This document shows, piece by piece, positions 31,468 to 43,510 of a stretch of 64,000 nt of DNA (positions are counted from its first letter, which is position 1; every line of letters starts with the position of its first letter). Under the pieces are notes generated by a model, which worked only from the letters and a program-made list of their open reading frames with translations, searched no databases and was not told where the DNA came from. Source of the DNA: Cylicocyclus nassatus (taxonomy: Eukaryota; Nematoda; Chromadorea; Rhabditida; Strongylidae). The position numbers and the translations under genes were made by a program. The stretch lies in NCBI GenBank assembly GCA_958299035.1, contig CATQJL010000112.1, forward strand, positions 62,727,823 through 62,791,822, in the 5' to 3' direction.

Positions 31468-32559
31468 TTACAAATATCTTGGCCAAACTTGGGAGCAATA
31501 TTCTAGATGGAGGCGAATGAGTGCTTTGTAGAGACGCGTTACTAGTGCAGGCGAGTTACTCCTTACGGTGCGCAGCAGCACGAATAAGGAGGTGTAAGCC
31601 TTTCTAACAGCAGCATCGACATGTTCAGAAAACTTTAGTTTAGCATCAACAAGCACTCCCAAGTCCCTAGCTGAGCCGCATGACCTCAACGCAAGATCCT
31701 CAACCACATAAGTACCTGCACAACCATTTCCTATATGCAGTACGCAACTCTTGTCAAGATTGAGTGTTAAATTCCAAGTCGTTGCCCATTCAACCAGATT
31801 GGAAAGAGACAATTGTAAAGCTGACTGAACCTCAATTCGATCTTCTGCATCGTACATTCCGTATATCTTTATATCATCTGCATACATTTGCACTTTCACC
31901 TTTTGAGAAGTATGGAGTAAGTTAGGCAACTCCATAGTATAAATGAGGAATAATATAGGCGATAAAACTCCTCCTTGAGGAATACCACTTGCACAAGAAT
32001 AGGTATCCGAAAATCGGTCATGAACCCTTACAGTCATATAGCAATTGTGCAGATACGAATCAAACCATGCGAGCAGCGGTCATCAACGCCTATCATTTTG
32101 AGTTTCTTCACCAGCATATCATGACAGACCCTATCAAATGCTTTAGATAAATCAATATAAAGCACATCCACACATTTATTACTATTTAAGGCAAGAGTCC
32201 AGTCATAAATACTGTCAAAAATTGGTTGTCGTCGAGGCACCATTGATGAAACCATGCTGCTCAGCAGGGGCCATGCCAGCTTTATCAAGCCAGGACACAA
32301 GCTTATCTCTTATACACTTTTCCATGACTTTTGCAGGTGTAGGTAGCAGACTAATAGGGCGAAAATCCCTCACCCGCCTAGCGCCCTGGACCTTAGGGAT
32401 AGGTGTTACAAGGGCGTGCTTCCAAAGTGCGGGTACCTCTCCTAATAACATGGATATATTGAAAATATGTGTTAATGGTGTGGCCAGAGATGAGGAACAC
32501 TTCTTGTATACAATCTGAGGTATGCCGTTATATGTAGCGGAGTTTTTGAGGTGCTTCAA
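31468..32559 (-). pseudogene. LINE reverse transcriptase
   Basis: Three overlapping frames: 32215-32559 (ALVTPIPKVQGARRVRDFRP, ISLLPTPAKVMEKCI), 32034-32300 (VDVLYIDLSKAFDRVCH with the first catalytic Asp) and 31468-32037 (ASGIPQGGVLSPILFLIY, the catalytic YADD in VQMYADDIKIYG, then LNLDKSCVLHIG and DLGVLVDAKLKFSEH). All conserved RT motifs are present, with at least two frameshifts, near 32220-32300 and 32034. Confidence 0.9.
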
Positions 32560-32577
32560 AATTCGGCAGACTTCATG

Positions 32578-32940
32578 CTATTCAAAGAAGATTGAGGACA
32601 ATTTCCCTTGCACATCATGATCATGAATATTGCCAACAGCAGGTGCACTACTGTCCGTAGAAGTGAAGACGCTAGCAAAATAGGCTCCAAGAACTTTCGC
32701 CTTCTCTTCATCACGGAAAAATCGAGTACCAAGGTCATTTTCGAGGGTGGGGAGGTTAGAATTTGGCTTCATCTTAGCTCTGATGTAAGGGAACAGGCTT
32801 GGCACTGATTTCTGTGCAAGCCGACGCTCACGATTACACAAAAACTTTCGCATATAAAACTCAATGTCGGAACAAACTTTTCTGTAAAGATCGTTGTGCA
32901 AAGGATCAGGCAGGTCATCAAAAAGACAGCATTTCTGCAA
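32578..32940 (-). pseudogene. LINE linker region
   Basis: Between endonuclease and RT: FYMRKFLCNRERRLAQKS, ENDLGTRFFRDEEKAKVL, and AYFASVFTSTD. The last motif is the hallmark upstream of CR1/Jockey RT. It overlaps the preceding frame at a frameshift near 32920-32940. Confidence 0.8.
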
Positions 32941-33865
32941 ATTCAGGGATTGTAATATGTGCAGGTACTTTGGCTATGACAAGACCACGAGCTTTGAAAG
33001 GAACAAATAGAGCAAAAGCTTCATAAAGTATTTTGCAAAACCTCCTATATACATCAGAGCAAGATTCATACCCATTAAAATGAGAAAGCCAATCGATTCC
33101 AGAAAGGTATTCGTTCAATGCTTTGTAGTCGACATTATGAAAATCGGGCATTGGAAAAGGAAGGGATGCCGCTGATGGAACATCACGCACTTCAAAACTA
33201 ACTATCCCATGGTCCGAAGACCCAAGCGGGGGATGAACATTCACATGGAGAAGCTCAACAGCAGAGGAAAGAACAAGATCAAGGATGTGATTACCATGAG
33301 TGGGCGAAGACACAAATTATTCAAATTGATTTTCAACAAAATAGGTTAGAAATGATGTAGACGCACTGTTCAAAGGTTTAAGATCCATCCAGTCCACTTG
33401 TAAGTTGAAGTCTCCAAGTATAATAGATTCACTGTGATCACAACTTAAAGCAAAATGACTCATCATATCTAAAAGGCACTCATCATCTGTTTTGCTAGAG
33501 CTCGGTGGGCGGTAAATGGCCAGAAAACGCAATCGATTAGGTTTGGAAGGATGAATAACGTCCACTATAAGCACATCTGATAACATCGTATAGTTGCACT
33601 CGATACGATTAGCAACTATGTTTCCTTTTACAAGACAACACACCCCACCGCCTCTGTGTCTACATCTATCACTTCTATATACTACATATAGTCCACCAAT
33701 TACTTCAGAGTCGAGGATTCTGGCATTAAACCACGTTTCAGTCACAAAAAGCAGGTCTGGCTTGCATTCAGAAGCAAACAGTTGAAAAATCTCTAATTTA
33801 TTAACAAGACTTTGGGCATTGAGTAAATAAATCTTTACTGAGTCAGTATTACCGTGCGCATTCAT
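32918..33865 (-). pseudogene. LINE AP endonuclease
   Basis: Endonuclease/exonuclease/phosphatase fold. Motifs: LLNAQSLVNKLEIF (N), DLLFVTETWF (catalytic E), FLAIYRPPSS (RPP), IILGDFNLQVDW (GDFN), then after an in-frame stop (33314-33316), THGNHILDLVLSS and LGSSDHGIVSFEV (SDH). It would nick target DNA for target-primed reverse transcription. The in-frame stop lies between the GDFN and SDH blocks, so the domain is broken although its catalytic residues survive. The part to 32918 is linker. Confidence 0.85.
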
Positions 33866-34108
33866 ACGTTTCCCGAACTCCTACGAGGAAGTTGGGAAGT
33901 ATGAATCAACTCGTCACGGTAAATAACCCACTCTTTCACATCCTTTCCTTTATTCCGCTACCGAGCGAGCTTCCTCGCTCATAGTCGCGGCTTCTTTCCC
34001 CTGCTGTCATGCTTCTCCTCACGAAAACATGAGGGAAGCCATGACTCCTCAATAACCGGGCACTGGAAAGTGCCACCAGCCAGTAATACCTAGAGGGAAA
34101 TACCACTT

Positions 34109-34525
34109 TCACCAAGCGGGGTCGGGGGGGGGGGGGGTTGGCTTCCCCATGCGGAACAGCTCCACTGGGCGACAGTCCACTTTCAACACGTCAAGCACCT
34201 CACCAACAGCGCTATCAAGTTGAGAGCACCATTCATGAAAGTGCAGACTACTGTCCGCCTCAGGAATACCGCTCAAAACTATACTACGAGCACGCTTTTC
34301 AGCTTCATAGTCAACCGAAGCGATCTTCGATATTTTCTCGCTCAAAGCAGACAATACTCTATCTATGATTGGATCATTGGTCCTTTCCCTCATAGTGCTG
34401 ATTAGGTCCTGGACAGTCAAGCCCGAAAAATCCTGCTCGCAGGTTTGACTGCTCGCATCTACATTCCTCAGGCTTGGCTGAGTGCCCACAGCATTTCTCC
34501 TAGCACGCTCACTCTTTGGTGCCAT
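34109..34525 (-). pseudogene. LINE ORF1-like protein
   Basis: Starts MAPKSERARRNAVGTQPS, with a coiled-coil-like middle (IIDRVLSALSEKISKIASV) followed by RARSIVLSGIPEAD, a form common in CR1 ORF1 proteins (RNA-binding, esterase or RRM-like). It ends in a proline run created by the G tract near 34130, so the true C terminus is probably lost by slippage. It would coat the LINE RNA. Confidence 0.65.
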
Positions 34526-34807
34526 GGTTTCGATTTGATCTACCTTATCAATAGAGTTATAGCCGATGAAGGCGCAGAAAAATTAGGCCTGCTTCACTTG
34601 GGGAAGTAAAGATTTCTTTATCACATGCTTTTTCTGATTGAAGCTGCAAATTAAATAGTGTTTCACATGTTTGTCTTTGAGACAAACTGCTGAAATTCGT
34701 TGACATTGATAAAAATTCTATCAAAAAACTATAACAAGCTATGGGAAGGAGAAAAAATGGTATCCTGTAGGGTTTGCACTATCCGCTCTTTACTTAAACA
34801 GCTTGTA

Positions 34808-35724
34808 TTAGGTTGGTGCAAAAATAATGAGCGTTTTCACAGGAGTTTTTTTAGGATAACTTTTCTCCATCAAACTTCTTTCTTTGTAACCATTTCAGCA
34901 TATTGTTAGAAAGCTCTTTTCATGCGCTATCTAATGTTGTTCGAAAGGGACTTTTAGCCCACTTTGTTAAGAGTTTATAGAGCTTCAAATAATCGCATTC
35001 AAAACCAGGTTTTCGTTGCATTCAATTTTCCGGTCAGAAGTTGAGCGCAAATGAAGATGCCTTTTCGAAAATTTAGCCGCTATATGTACTGGAAATTGTC
35101 TACATTATGCATACTTAGCCATATTTTTTGAAGTTGCCTAAAGTGAGATATCGGCAGCTAAACTTGGGTAATGGTTGTGGTCATTTTAGAGCCCATAACT
35201 TTCTTTTGTAGAATGCAGTCGCTCAAACTTTGCTCATCTCCGAAGCGTAAGGGTAGGAACCCTATTAGCAGTTTTTGCAAAAAGATCCAGCCGTTCAGAA
35301 GCAGAAAATTAGAAATTTCTATATTTCGGGATTTTGAGGCCTACTGAAAAAATGCTGAAAAAGTTGATGTTTTTGAATTTCGATTTTTCCCTTTTCGCTA
35401 ATGCTTTTTCTCCAAGCCCTTTTCATGTATGTTTGTACTATTGGCTTGCGGCTACAAGATAGGCTGCTTATAATTTATTGTAGCAAAGTGTGAAAGGAGT
35501 TATGTTTCGTCAAAAACAAGACATTAGAAAAAAACCTTTTTTACTTTTCAATCCATATTTTCTGCCTATATGAGATTTGAGTGTAGCTCAATGTGCGCCT
35601 GTACTGCGAACGATTCGCTGCATCTGATGGTCTTTATCGCATTTCAAAATGTAGATTCCATAGAAAGTTATAGCAAGTTAAAGTGAAAAATGGGAAAACG
35701 CTCATTATTTTTGCACCAACCTAA
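34808..35724. mobile_element. Mariner-like fold-back element 4 (TA duplication)
   Basis: Ends TTAGGTTGGTGCAAAAATAA and complement, TA at 34806-34807 and 35725-35726; 917 bp. The ends closely resemble those of MADE1-type mariner derivatives and of element 1 at 6199. The inside is AT-rich, with no transposase and limited internal inverted similarity. Confidence 0.9.
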
Positions 35725-35726
35725 TA

Positions 35727-36405
35727 TTAGTATGAGTTCGTTGGATGAAGCTATCATGCGTGCAACGGCCAACGACTTCATCTTCTCTTCTCGACCACTA
35801 CAAACCTTTCGCGGCTGTGCGAAACATATTCCTGATAACTGCTTTCTTTGTTTGTACGGGATGCGCCGAGCGGGAGTGGATCAGAATGTTCTTATTCGTA
35901 GGCTTTCAATACCACTTCGTTTTTTGGTTGCATCAGTGATGTTCACTTGTACGTTCAAGAATAGCAACCAATCGTTAGTGGGCTTTTTCCGAGTAAGTCT
36001 TATGTGTTCCGATTATGATTGCGATTGCCACTCAAGCAGATGTTGATGAATGCTCCGAGTTGATGAATCGTAGAAATCCTTGCGCGTGAGCCTCAAACAT
36101 CTACTCGCAAAACATTAGAAGCGTTCTGGATTCATTTCAAACACCCTAAAATGAATCGCAAGGAAGAGTGCCTTTCTATCACTCGCGAACTCGCACCATA
36201 TCTAGATCAGATTTTCTGATCCGGTGAAGGCATGTTTAATCATCCACTCACGCGATCAGTCAGCGCTCGTTTATACGTAAGAATTCCACGGCGATCGAAA
36301 AGGTGAGTATTGCGTGTGGCAGCTTGTTTGTGATCCAAAAGAAGGCTTAGAAATTTGCTTGTGAGGCTGACGAAATGCTTGATCGAGTAGTTTATGGATT
36401 GTTGT
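35727..36405. other. No gene recognised
   Basis: Short ORFs only (35690-36046 and 35745-35939 overlap in different frames with no supporting motif). The stretch leads into the ribozyme-like motif at 36413. Confidence 0.5.
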
Positions 36406-36412
36406 CGCCCAT

Positions 36413-36460
36413 TTCAGCTCTGAAGAAGGCGACATAACCGAAACGTCAGCCCAATAAATA
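36413..36460 (+). other. Hammerhead-like or Penelope-type terminal motif
   Basis: ctctgaagaaggcgacataaccgaaacgtc is close to the CTGATGA...GAAAC core layout of hammerhead ribozymes found at ends of Penelope-like elements. The core reads CTGAAGA rather than CTGATGA and stem II pairing is poor, so any activity is doubtful. No Penelope reverse transcriptase was found nearby. Could also be chance. Confidence 0.25.
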
Positions 36461-36764
36461 TTGTTACCAATCTCGGACGTGGCTCAACAATCAAATCAAT
36501 ACCTTATATAAGGATTCAATCCGAGTTCAGCACTCAAAATCAAAATTTATTTCACATCACGAATGAATAAAAGCTTTAGTGCGCTTGTCAACAAACCGCT
36601 TAATTCTGCTGCCTGCCTGATCGATGCAATCGAATAGAGTCCTTAAAGTTTTCAATGTTGCCGTTGACTTGATTAGAATGAACTGATAAAGCTTGTAAGT
36701 TGAGACTTAGAAGCAGGGCTGTACATGAAGTGGTTCTAGCATTTATCAAGCAACGGAGTCCTCT

Positions 36765-37463
36765 TTACTTCGCAATACTATCACGACATGCCCTGTGGAG
36801 TGCTCGTAGAGGAAAACAAATATAAAGGAGCCAAAGAGCACTCAAAAACTTTGAGAAGAAACTAAAATGCTCGCATTTCGCTTTGGCGGCATAATGTGTC
36901 CAGCATACCATGCGCACCCCCAGAGAAGCATTACTGCTAGTTTTCAAAAATTTTGGAGCCAGTAAAAGGAGAGGAGGGTTGAGGCGGTTTGAGAACCTAC
37001 TTATTTTTTTGAGATGTAGATTAATAGTTCGCAAAAAGTGTAGAAAATTTATCCAAAAAAACTTATTTTTGATTTTGTCTTCTCTGAGCCACTTCAGATT
37101 GCTCGCCAGCTGGCTCCACGCACTTAATTCCAAAAAAGTTTGCCACGCCTTCAGTTTGCAAAAACTTTTGATAATTCGCACATACTTCCAACTCTCTATT
37201 GCGCATCTACACACAGAATTTGTTTCAATTTCTCTTCGTCGTAAACAAGCCTTCTCTTTACTTCGGACACAGTTGCGAAATCCCGTACCTGCACGGGGCG
37301 CATATCGGAGCAGGAAGTTGTTGGTTTTGTAGAGAATGGGATCGTTAAATTTTGTTAAAATGGGATCGGTGAGGCAATGATGAACACTTTCGATGTTTAC
37401 AGAGAATGAGGAGGGGGATAACATAGGGGGAGCGGAGGGTAATTGGGGAGACAGCATACGCAT
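36765..37463 (-). CDS. Long open frame of unknown nature (232 codons)
   Basis: Open from an ATG at 37463 to a stop at 36765. The product is basic, rich in Phe, Leu and Lys, with one strongly hydrophobic stretch near the C terminus (SFFSKFLSALWLLYICFPLR). No signal peptide, no domain recognised, no intron signals and no second copy in the window. The opposite strand is also open for 140 codons (36910-37332), which weakens the coding case. Probably non-coding; listed because its length is unusual in AT-rich sequence. Confidence 0.2.
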   Translation of the reverse strand: MRMLSPQLPSAPPMLSPSSFSVNIESVHHCLTDPILTKFNDPILYKTNNFLLRYAPRAGTGFRNCVRSKEKACLRRREIETNSVCRCAIESWKYVRIIKSFCKLKAWQTFLELSAWSQLASNLKWLREDKIKNKFFWINFLHFLRTINLHLKKISRFSNRLNPPLLLLAPKFLKTSSNASLGVRMVCWTHYAAKAKCEHFSFFSKFLSALWLLYICFPLRALHRACRDSIAK

Positions 37464-39010
37464 GACTCATGTGACATTAACGATTTATTAAGTTTCGTTC
37501 AAAAGGTTGTGCGGCCAAATGGATTGATGTGCGTGAATTTGGCCAGCCCCGAAGTTTTGCGCGGTAAATCATTATAGAATTCCAGTCTTAGCGATAATTG
37601 TAATAACAAACATAAGGTACATACAGTTTCATAAGGACTCCACAGTATCTCACAAAAAAGATATTTTTTTGCTTTTTACCCCAAAAAGATATCCAGCTTG
37701 CCTGTAAGCCACCTGTGCCGAGGCCTGCTCAAGCAAATGATTTGGCATTCCTTGCGTATCCACTTGCAGGAAGAACGACGTTTTTGCAAAAATGTAATAT
37801 AAAAATCCAATTTTCCTCCTGCAGAGGATGGAAAAATCAAGTCAAACTATTCCTTACAATTGTCAAATCTAGTAGAGACCACAAAGTCATAGATAGAAAA
37901 ACTTTAGATTACATTTCACCAAATCTATCTTTTCTACCTAAAATCACGCCTAAACTCTATGGCAATTGATCATCAGTACGTCAAAAATGACTCACTGCTC
38001 ATCAAAGTTTGCTAAACTTGTATCTCATCTACGACGATCAACGTTGTTCAGTGTTTAAAAATCATAACTTTAGCAGCGTTAGTTAATTTTTCTTGGTCTA
38101 AGAAAAAATCAACATCTGAATACAAATGAGTGAGCATTGCAAGTTTTTATCAAAGAGTCTGAAGATGACTGGAGAGCCGCTACCCATTTGTAGTTTGCTT
38201 TAAAGCAAAAAAATAATAATAACGGCAGGTTTCTTAATCGGTTTCATAAAACAAAGAAACTTCACTTATTTCACCTCTTCGATGATTGGACCACTTCAAC
38301 GAAAAGGAATATAGGATAGAAGGCTTAAAAAATATAGATAACTAATGGAATGCATTACAATGTGTGGTGCTATGCATAGTGAGTACTACACAATATGAGT
38401 TTTGAGTGAAAATAGATCAATTGTGTCTTCGGTTTCATGTTCATACCAAAATATCAAAAATCCTGACTGAGGTCATCGCTGAATTCCCCTACGCGCGATT
38501 ATAGATTCCATAGATTTTTGAAGTCACAGCACACTTTTTAATTAAAATCTCAATGGCTGGCATATTCCTGTCTTTATATTTGAAATTCTGACAAATTCGG
38601 TGAGGATGCTATACTAAGCAGTGCAGCTAAGCAACATCAATCGAGTTTTTGTATTTAGATCCCAACTGTCCCTTGATCTTGAACCGTATGAGAAGGTTTC
38701 AAAGTTGAGTATCTGTAAATTATGGGGCCATAGTAAACATCATTCAGGGGAGATGATATTCCCTGAAGCCTTATGTGAGGTTTCGTCAGGTGAAATGAAT
38801 TCCGCCCACTTGCAAAGTCACCTGAAATGTGAGCCTCAGCTCAAGTCCGGCAGGGAGATGATCTCCCTGCCGAATCATGGGAGATGATCAGAGCGATGAT
38901 CTCCCGAAATAATGTGCTACAAGGAATCAATAGAAGATTTTCGTAGGTTACTGCTGAGTAAATTAAGATACACGACATTTCAACATGTCGAACATGTTGA
39001 GTGAGGAGCC
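37464..39010. other. No gene recognised
   Basis: AT-rich intergenic sequence. Small palindromes built on gggagatgat and its complement occur at 38745-38765 and 38855-38905. Confidence 0.5.
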
Positions 39011-39018
39011 CACAGTCA

Positions 39019-39204
39019 GGATTCCGCCAGAGTGCCGAAGTCATGCCAGCGCTACGCCAGCGCCGAGCCAGCGTTTCGATCGATACACGTGTATTTCGTT
39101 GGGGCGGGGCCCTGGCTGAGAACTAGGTCAGCTAGCCCCGCTCCAACGAAGTACACGTGTATCGATCGAAACGTTGGCGTGGCTTCGGCACTCAGGCAAA
39201 AGCC
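39019..39204. mobile_element. Palindromic PIF/Harbinger-like MITE (copy 2)
   Basis: Same family as 25465-25629. Starts GGATTCCGCCAGAGTGCCG and ends near ggcactcaggcaaaagcc, with TCA on both sides (39016-39018, 39205-39207). It contains an extra tandem cagcgctacgccagcgccgag block. Confidence 0.85.
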
Positions 39205-39207
39205 TCA

Positions 39208-40870
39208 GGGCCCGGCACAAATGGTTTGGGGTCAAACTGGACTTCATTTTTGAGGTTAGAATCAACGGGGATATCGTTTCTATGAGGTGCTGAGCGGAGC
39301 GCCGAAAAAAAAAACGACATACGTGTCGGATTTTACGCGTTGAACGTGTTCTTTCGCAAGCACGCGAATTTCAACGCAAGGCTCAAACAAACAAACCGCT
39401 TGTTTACAGCGCACAAACAATCACGTAACACGAAATTGGGCTATGCGTATACAATATTACTCCAAACTATACAATGTAAAAAGTTTCAGAAGTTTATGTC
39501 TCCTAATACCCGTTCCCGAATTTGTTCGTTTCTAAACCAACACCAAACCAACTGGGTTCGGAGCATAAATATCGGAGAGTTCACATACGTTTTGAACTTT
39601 TCAATTTGGACGATTAGAACGCTCTATCACATAGCGAAGAGAGCAAATCAAACATTGCTTCTCCTATTTTTTGAGCCAAAAATAGTGTAAACCTAGGCAG
39701 TGATTGATATCGCGCTGATCACTTGCGGTGTCCTTTGAGCTATGAGGCGAAAAATGCATTGACACATTTTTGAGGCTACAGATCTGGTTGGACTAAAAGG
39801 TTAACATTCTGAACATTAAAATGGTACCTTCAATGACGGAGCATCTAATTGACTCAGAATGTTTGTTTCCTTTTTTGTTATATTAGATACTTCAAGTGCG
39901 TTTATTTCGCTTTTTATTGCGTGTTCATTGGAATAGGGTTCCCCTACTAACTTGTACGTCAAAAGGGACTTCGTAAAATTTCACGAAGTTATGGAAAACT
40001 TCGTTTCCAAAAAACGCTCCAAACCAACTCGTACCGGGTCCCGATCACAGTGCAGGCTGACGATCTTCAACAAGATCTAACAAGTGTGGCCACATCTCCG
40101 CCGCTAGTACCAATCACAAAACTTTACATGTTTGGCGAACGCGTTTTAACTTGTGTACTTGCATGGACGTGCACTCAATCATTAAACGTGAATGGTTGAA
40201 ATTATCAATCAATGGCTCAACTGAGGCAGAGCTGACTCGTCGAAGCCTCAACTGAAGCTTCCCTTAGTTACATTAAATGAGCCGACTTTACTAGGTGCCG
40301 TTATCTGACGTGCAGATTTTGTGTCCACCTGTGAACTTTTTCGAATAGCGAATGGCCAAGATTATATGGAGATCATTAACCTATTAGTGATTGCTTGAGC
40401 TGCAGTTTACTCACATGATTTGTTAAGACTTCTGGCTGAACGAGGGATTCAACAATAAAACGCACACAATTTTTTTTACATATTCCGCGGAACATATTGC
40501 GTTCGGAATTTTCTGGATCCGTGTGCACTGCAAAAGCTTGGCTTTTGAGATTCCGATCATTCATGATAACTTAACTAAAGTTTCTTTGAGATCCACCTTC
40601 TTTAACCGAACTTTGAATTGCTTTGAATCTGAAATGCTTGTTCTTAGGCACCTCATGAATACCAAAGACTCAACTTTAGAAGTAGGAAGCTGTAGCAAAT
40701 ACTCTAAACCAAAAACCTGACCACTGCTGAATGCAAAAATCTTCTTTTCATCCAAACTGTCTAGGATTTCGACTACTTTCCCGTCCAGGTGCTGGACCGA
40801 ATAGCAATGTACCTCGATCTTTCTGCAAACTTACTTCCGTTCTTCCATAATAGTCACACGACAGAGACTT
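39208..40870. other. No gene recognised
   Basis: The plus-strand ORF at 39340-39690 (116 codons) has no motif and lies in AT-rich sequence. The small ORFs around 40376-40755 on both strands are mutual shadows. Confidence 0.5.
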
Positions 40871-40872
40871 AA

Positions 40873-41216
40873 AGAGCGGCTCGGCAGAATTTCCTTTTCC
40901 AGTTCTTCACCTTTTCGGAGGCTTCTCGCCATGAGGAACCCATATCTGATAATTTCAGCGCATGAAAATGGCAGAAATGCGCATTTCCAAAGCTTTCCAG
41001 GTCAGCCTTTAGTGCAGAAGTGGGCGGGACTTGAAACGAAAAAGGCGGGATGCGGATTTTTCTGGCGTATCTTCACTGAATGCGGACCTAAAAAGCTTCG
41101 GAAAAAGCGCATTTTTGTTAGTTTTGTGCGTTGAAAAGCCCAGATATGGGTTCCTCATGGCGGAGGCTCCGAAAAGGTGAGAAACTTGAAAGCGAAATTC
41201 TGCCGGGCCGCTGCCT
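40873..41216. mobile_element. TTAA-type MITE, AGCGGCTCGGCAG ends
   Basis: 344 bp. Left AGAGCGGCTCGGCAGAATTTC after TTAA (40869-40872); right gaaattctgccgggccgctgcct before TCAA (41217-41220). The arms also share ggaggct and atgaggaacccatat. Confidence 0.8.
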
Positions 41217-42380
41217 TCAACAAAAGCACGTTAGGTCCCAAAAATAAAATCTCTACTCTTGGGAAAACCCAAGAGTAGGAATTCCTACTCTAATTCCTCT
41301 TCCTTTTCTATATACGCGATTAAAAAGTCTACTGCTTGTCACCTAAATGATTATGCCATAATACTGAAGAAATTTCTCAATAAGTACCTGAATTCCCCTA
41401 TGTGAGTATCTCCAAGAAAAGAAAAAACTAAGCACTAAGACCGAGTTCCAGGGTTTTAAAATTTTTCATACAATTACTCGAACTTTTGCTTACATGAACG
41501 AGCGTGAAACTTTTACGATTTAAGACGCGATGCAAACAGTAAATTATTTGCCCTTTTAAACGAAGTCAGATAGCTCTAACCCAGTTTCCCGACTTCGTCA
41601 TTAATCCCAACAAGACTTTTCATTTTTCATCCTCTTGAACAACAAGAGCAGCAGCGAAAAACGGACACACCCTAATCGCCCTCTCACAATTATTGTAAGC
41701 CTGTTGAGTCTTTTCACTTCCTCTGCGAGAGAACTTATTCACACTTATTCATCTTGCATCCGCTAAACCGGTGTCTGAGGGGAGCAATGACCATCTCAAG
41801 AAGATTTGAAAAGCCTGGACGAGATTTGAAGTTTAGTTTGAAGACTTAAGAACTCGTTTAGAATTTTGTAGCTTAATAGAGGTGCGAAGCTCAAAGTCTT
41901 TTAATTGAAGCTTGAAAACTCCTCCCCTTTTAAAGCAGACTAGCAGTTAGTTCTTTCCATAAAAGGGGGACAAACTCTACATTTGCTTGACCGCTGACCT
42001 TCACGCTTTGCTTAGAGGACTTGTTGGAGAGAGGCGCACAACACTGAAATTCATAAACATACCATCAAAAAGTTGGTTCTATGTCAAATGCGGCACAAAC
42101 AACGCTGTTGTTAATAAGAAAGCTGAATTCCGTATGCGGCACCAGTGAGGGCACATAAAGATTGAAAATGTCTAGTTTTTTTTTTCTCTAAAAACTGGAA
42201 CGAGAAATCTGGGGTAATTTTTCCTCAAAAAGGGAGAGCTTCCGAAAGAAATGGTCTGGTTGCTGTGACATTTAATGGCTTCGACATCTCATGCAAACAC
42301 CAAATTGCCAAAAATGCTTTATTTCGCTATCTATCACGGCCACCACCGTAAGCGAAGTGCAAAGAAAATAAAAGTGTCGT
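41217..42380. other. No gene recognised (collagen 3' flank)
   Basis: A perfect inverted pair surrounds 41258-41290 (tctactcttgggaaaacccaagagtagg). No coding region is supported. The collagen 3' UTR would lie at the right end on the minus strand. Confidence 0.5.
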
Positions 42381-42384
42381 TGAT

Positions 42385-43478
42385 TTAAGTGGATTTTGAC
42401 ACGTATACTGATGAGCGTGGTGGGCATGGGCAGTAGTTGGCATCGTTTCCTGGAATTCCAGGTTCTCCGGGTGCTCCTGGCTTTCCATCGGCTCCGGGTG
42501 GTCCCTGTGGTCCGGGCTGTCCAGCTGGTCCTTGTGGTCCTGGAGCACCATCCTTTCCGGGCTTTCCATTTGGTCCAGGTTTGCCGGCGGGTCCTTTTGG
42601 ACCAGCTGGTCCAGCTGGACCGGGCTTGCCCTTTCCGCACTGACCGTCTTTTCCGGGGGCACCGGGCGGTCCGTCAGGTCCACACTTTCCGGATGGTCCC
42701 TGGTCTCCTGCTGGTCCGGGTGGTCCAGGTGGGCCGTCTTTTCCACACTGTCCGGGTGCTCCGGGCTCTCCTTTGGGTCCAGCTGGTCCAGCTGGTCCGT
42801 CGGGTCCGGGTGGTCCAGGGGGTCCGGCTGGGCACTTGATGCAGCTGGAGTCAAGAGGTGGGCAAGTGACTGGAGGGTAGGTGGTTTTGTTGTCCTCTCC
42901 AGGTGGTCCGGGAGGTCCGCGAGCTCCTGTAATTTGGAAGAATGATTAGAGACCATTCAAGATGAAATCTATAGTTGATGCTTTCTCTACTGATTGTAAA
43001 ATTAAGATAGTCAGTAAACTTTGGTTTGTAAATATAAATGAAAGGAAGTAGATATGACGCAACTCTGGTAAGAATCGAGATAGAACATTCAGATATTCAA
43101 GTTATTAAGATAAAGATTAGACTTACCAGGCTCTCCAGGTGGTCCCTGAAGTCCAGGAGGTCCAGGTGGGCACACGCGCTTGACGGGTTCGCATTGGCAC
43201 CAGGCAGGTAGGCCGGAGAAGTCCTGTCTCTTCTGACGGAAGATCGAGTTGAAGGGATTCTGACGCGGCTTCGAGGGTGGGGTGACAGTGATTTGAATGT
43301 CCATCATTTCAATCCATGCCGAGTCGGTCTCGACCCGAAACACCGACACACCGTCGAGCACCTCATCGTGAACTTCGTTGATTGTGTTGTACAGGGACGG
43401 GATGACGACAAGGCAGGCGACGATGGCCAAAGTTGAGCAGGCCGAAGATACGCCTACGATAAGCTTCTCCTCAAACAT
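42385..43478 (-). CDS. Nematode cuticle collagen
   Basis: Two exons, 43478-43127 and 42926-42385, with donor G|gtaagt and acceptor ttacag|GA splitting a Gly codon; 297 residues, the usual cuticle collagen size. Residues 1-35 form a signal anchor ([20 protein letters not shown]). A furin-type site, FRQKRQ, lies near residue 83, then a Cys pair region ([11 protein letters not shown]). Gly-X-Y begins with [16 protein letters not shown], is interrupted by the spacer [15 protein letters not shown], then runs in short blocks with Cys-containing interruptions (GQCGKDG, GKCGPDG, GQCGKGK). It ends [14 protein letters not shown] plus ten residues. It is predicted to be secreted, trimerised, cross-linked through Cys and built into the cuticle. 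The start is set by the conserved N-terminal anchor. The Gly-rich frame is the real one; overlapping Pro/Asp-rich and Trp-rich frames are shadows. I do not assign a specific col number. Confidence 0.95.
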
Positions 43479-43510
43479 GGTTCACTGGTTAGTCGTCCTT
43501 AACGGGACGC

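Larger units (their letters stand above)
30400..34540 (-). mobile_element. CR1/Jockey-like non-LTR retrotransposon (LINE), decayed
   Basis: Minus-strand order is an ORF1-like protein, AP endonuclease, linker, reverse transcriptase, and a CR1-type C-terminal domain, covering about 4.1 kb. The 3' end is near 30400, where the minus strand shows a tail of TTTATAAAATAAAATAAAA-type sequence. The 5' end is near 34540. Frames break several times between domains and within RT, so it is inactive. Poly-G at 34127-34137 sits at the end of ORF1. Confidence 0.9.

Noticed and set aside
42327..42956. Long Pro/Asp-rich minus-strand ORF and Trp/Ser/Arg-rich plus-strand ORFs over the collagen
   Set aside because: They are the other frames of the Gly-X-Y repeat, which stays open in several frames because of its codon pattern. 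Only the Gly frame has the splice sites and the NYCPCPP tail.
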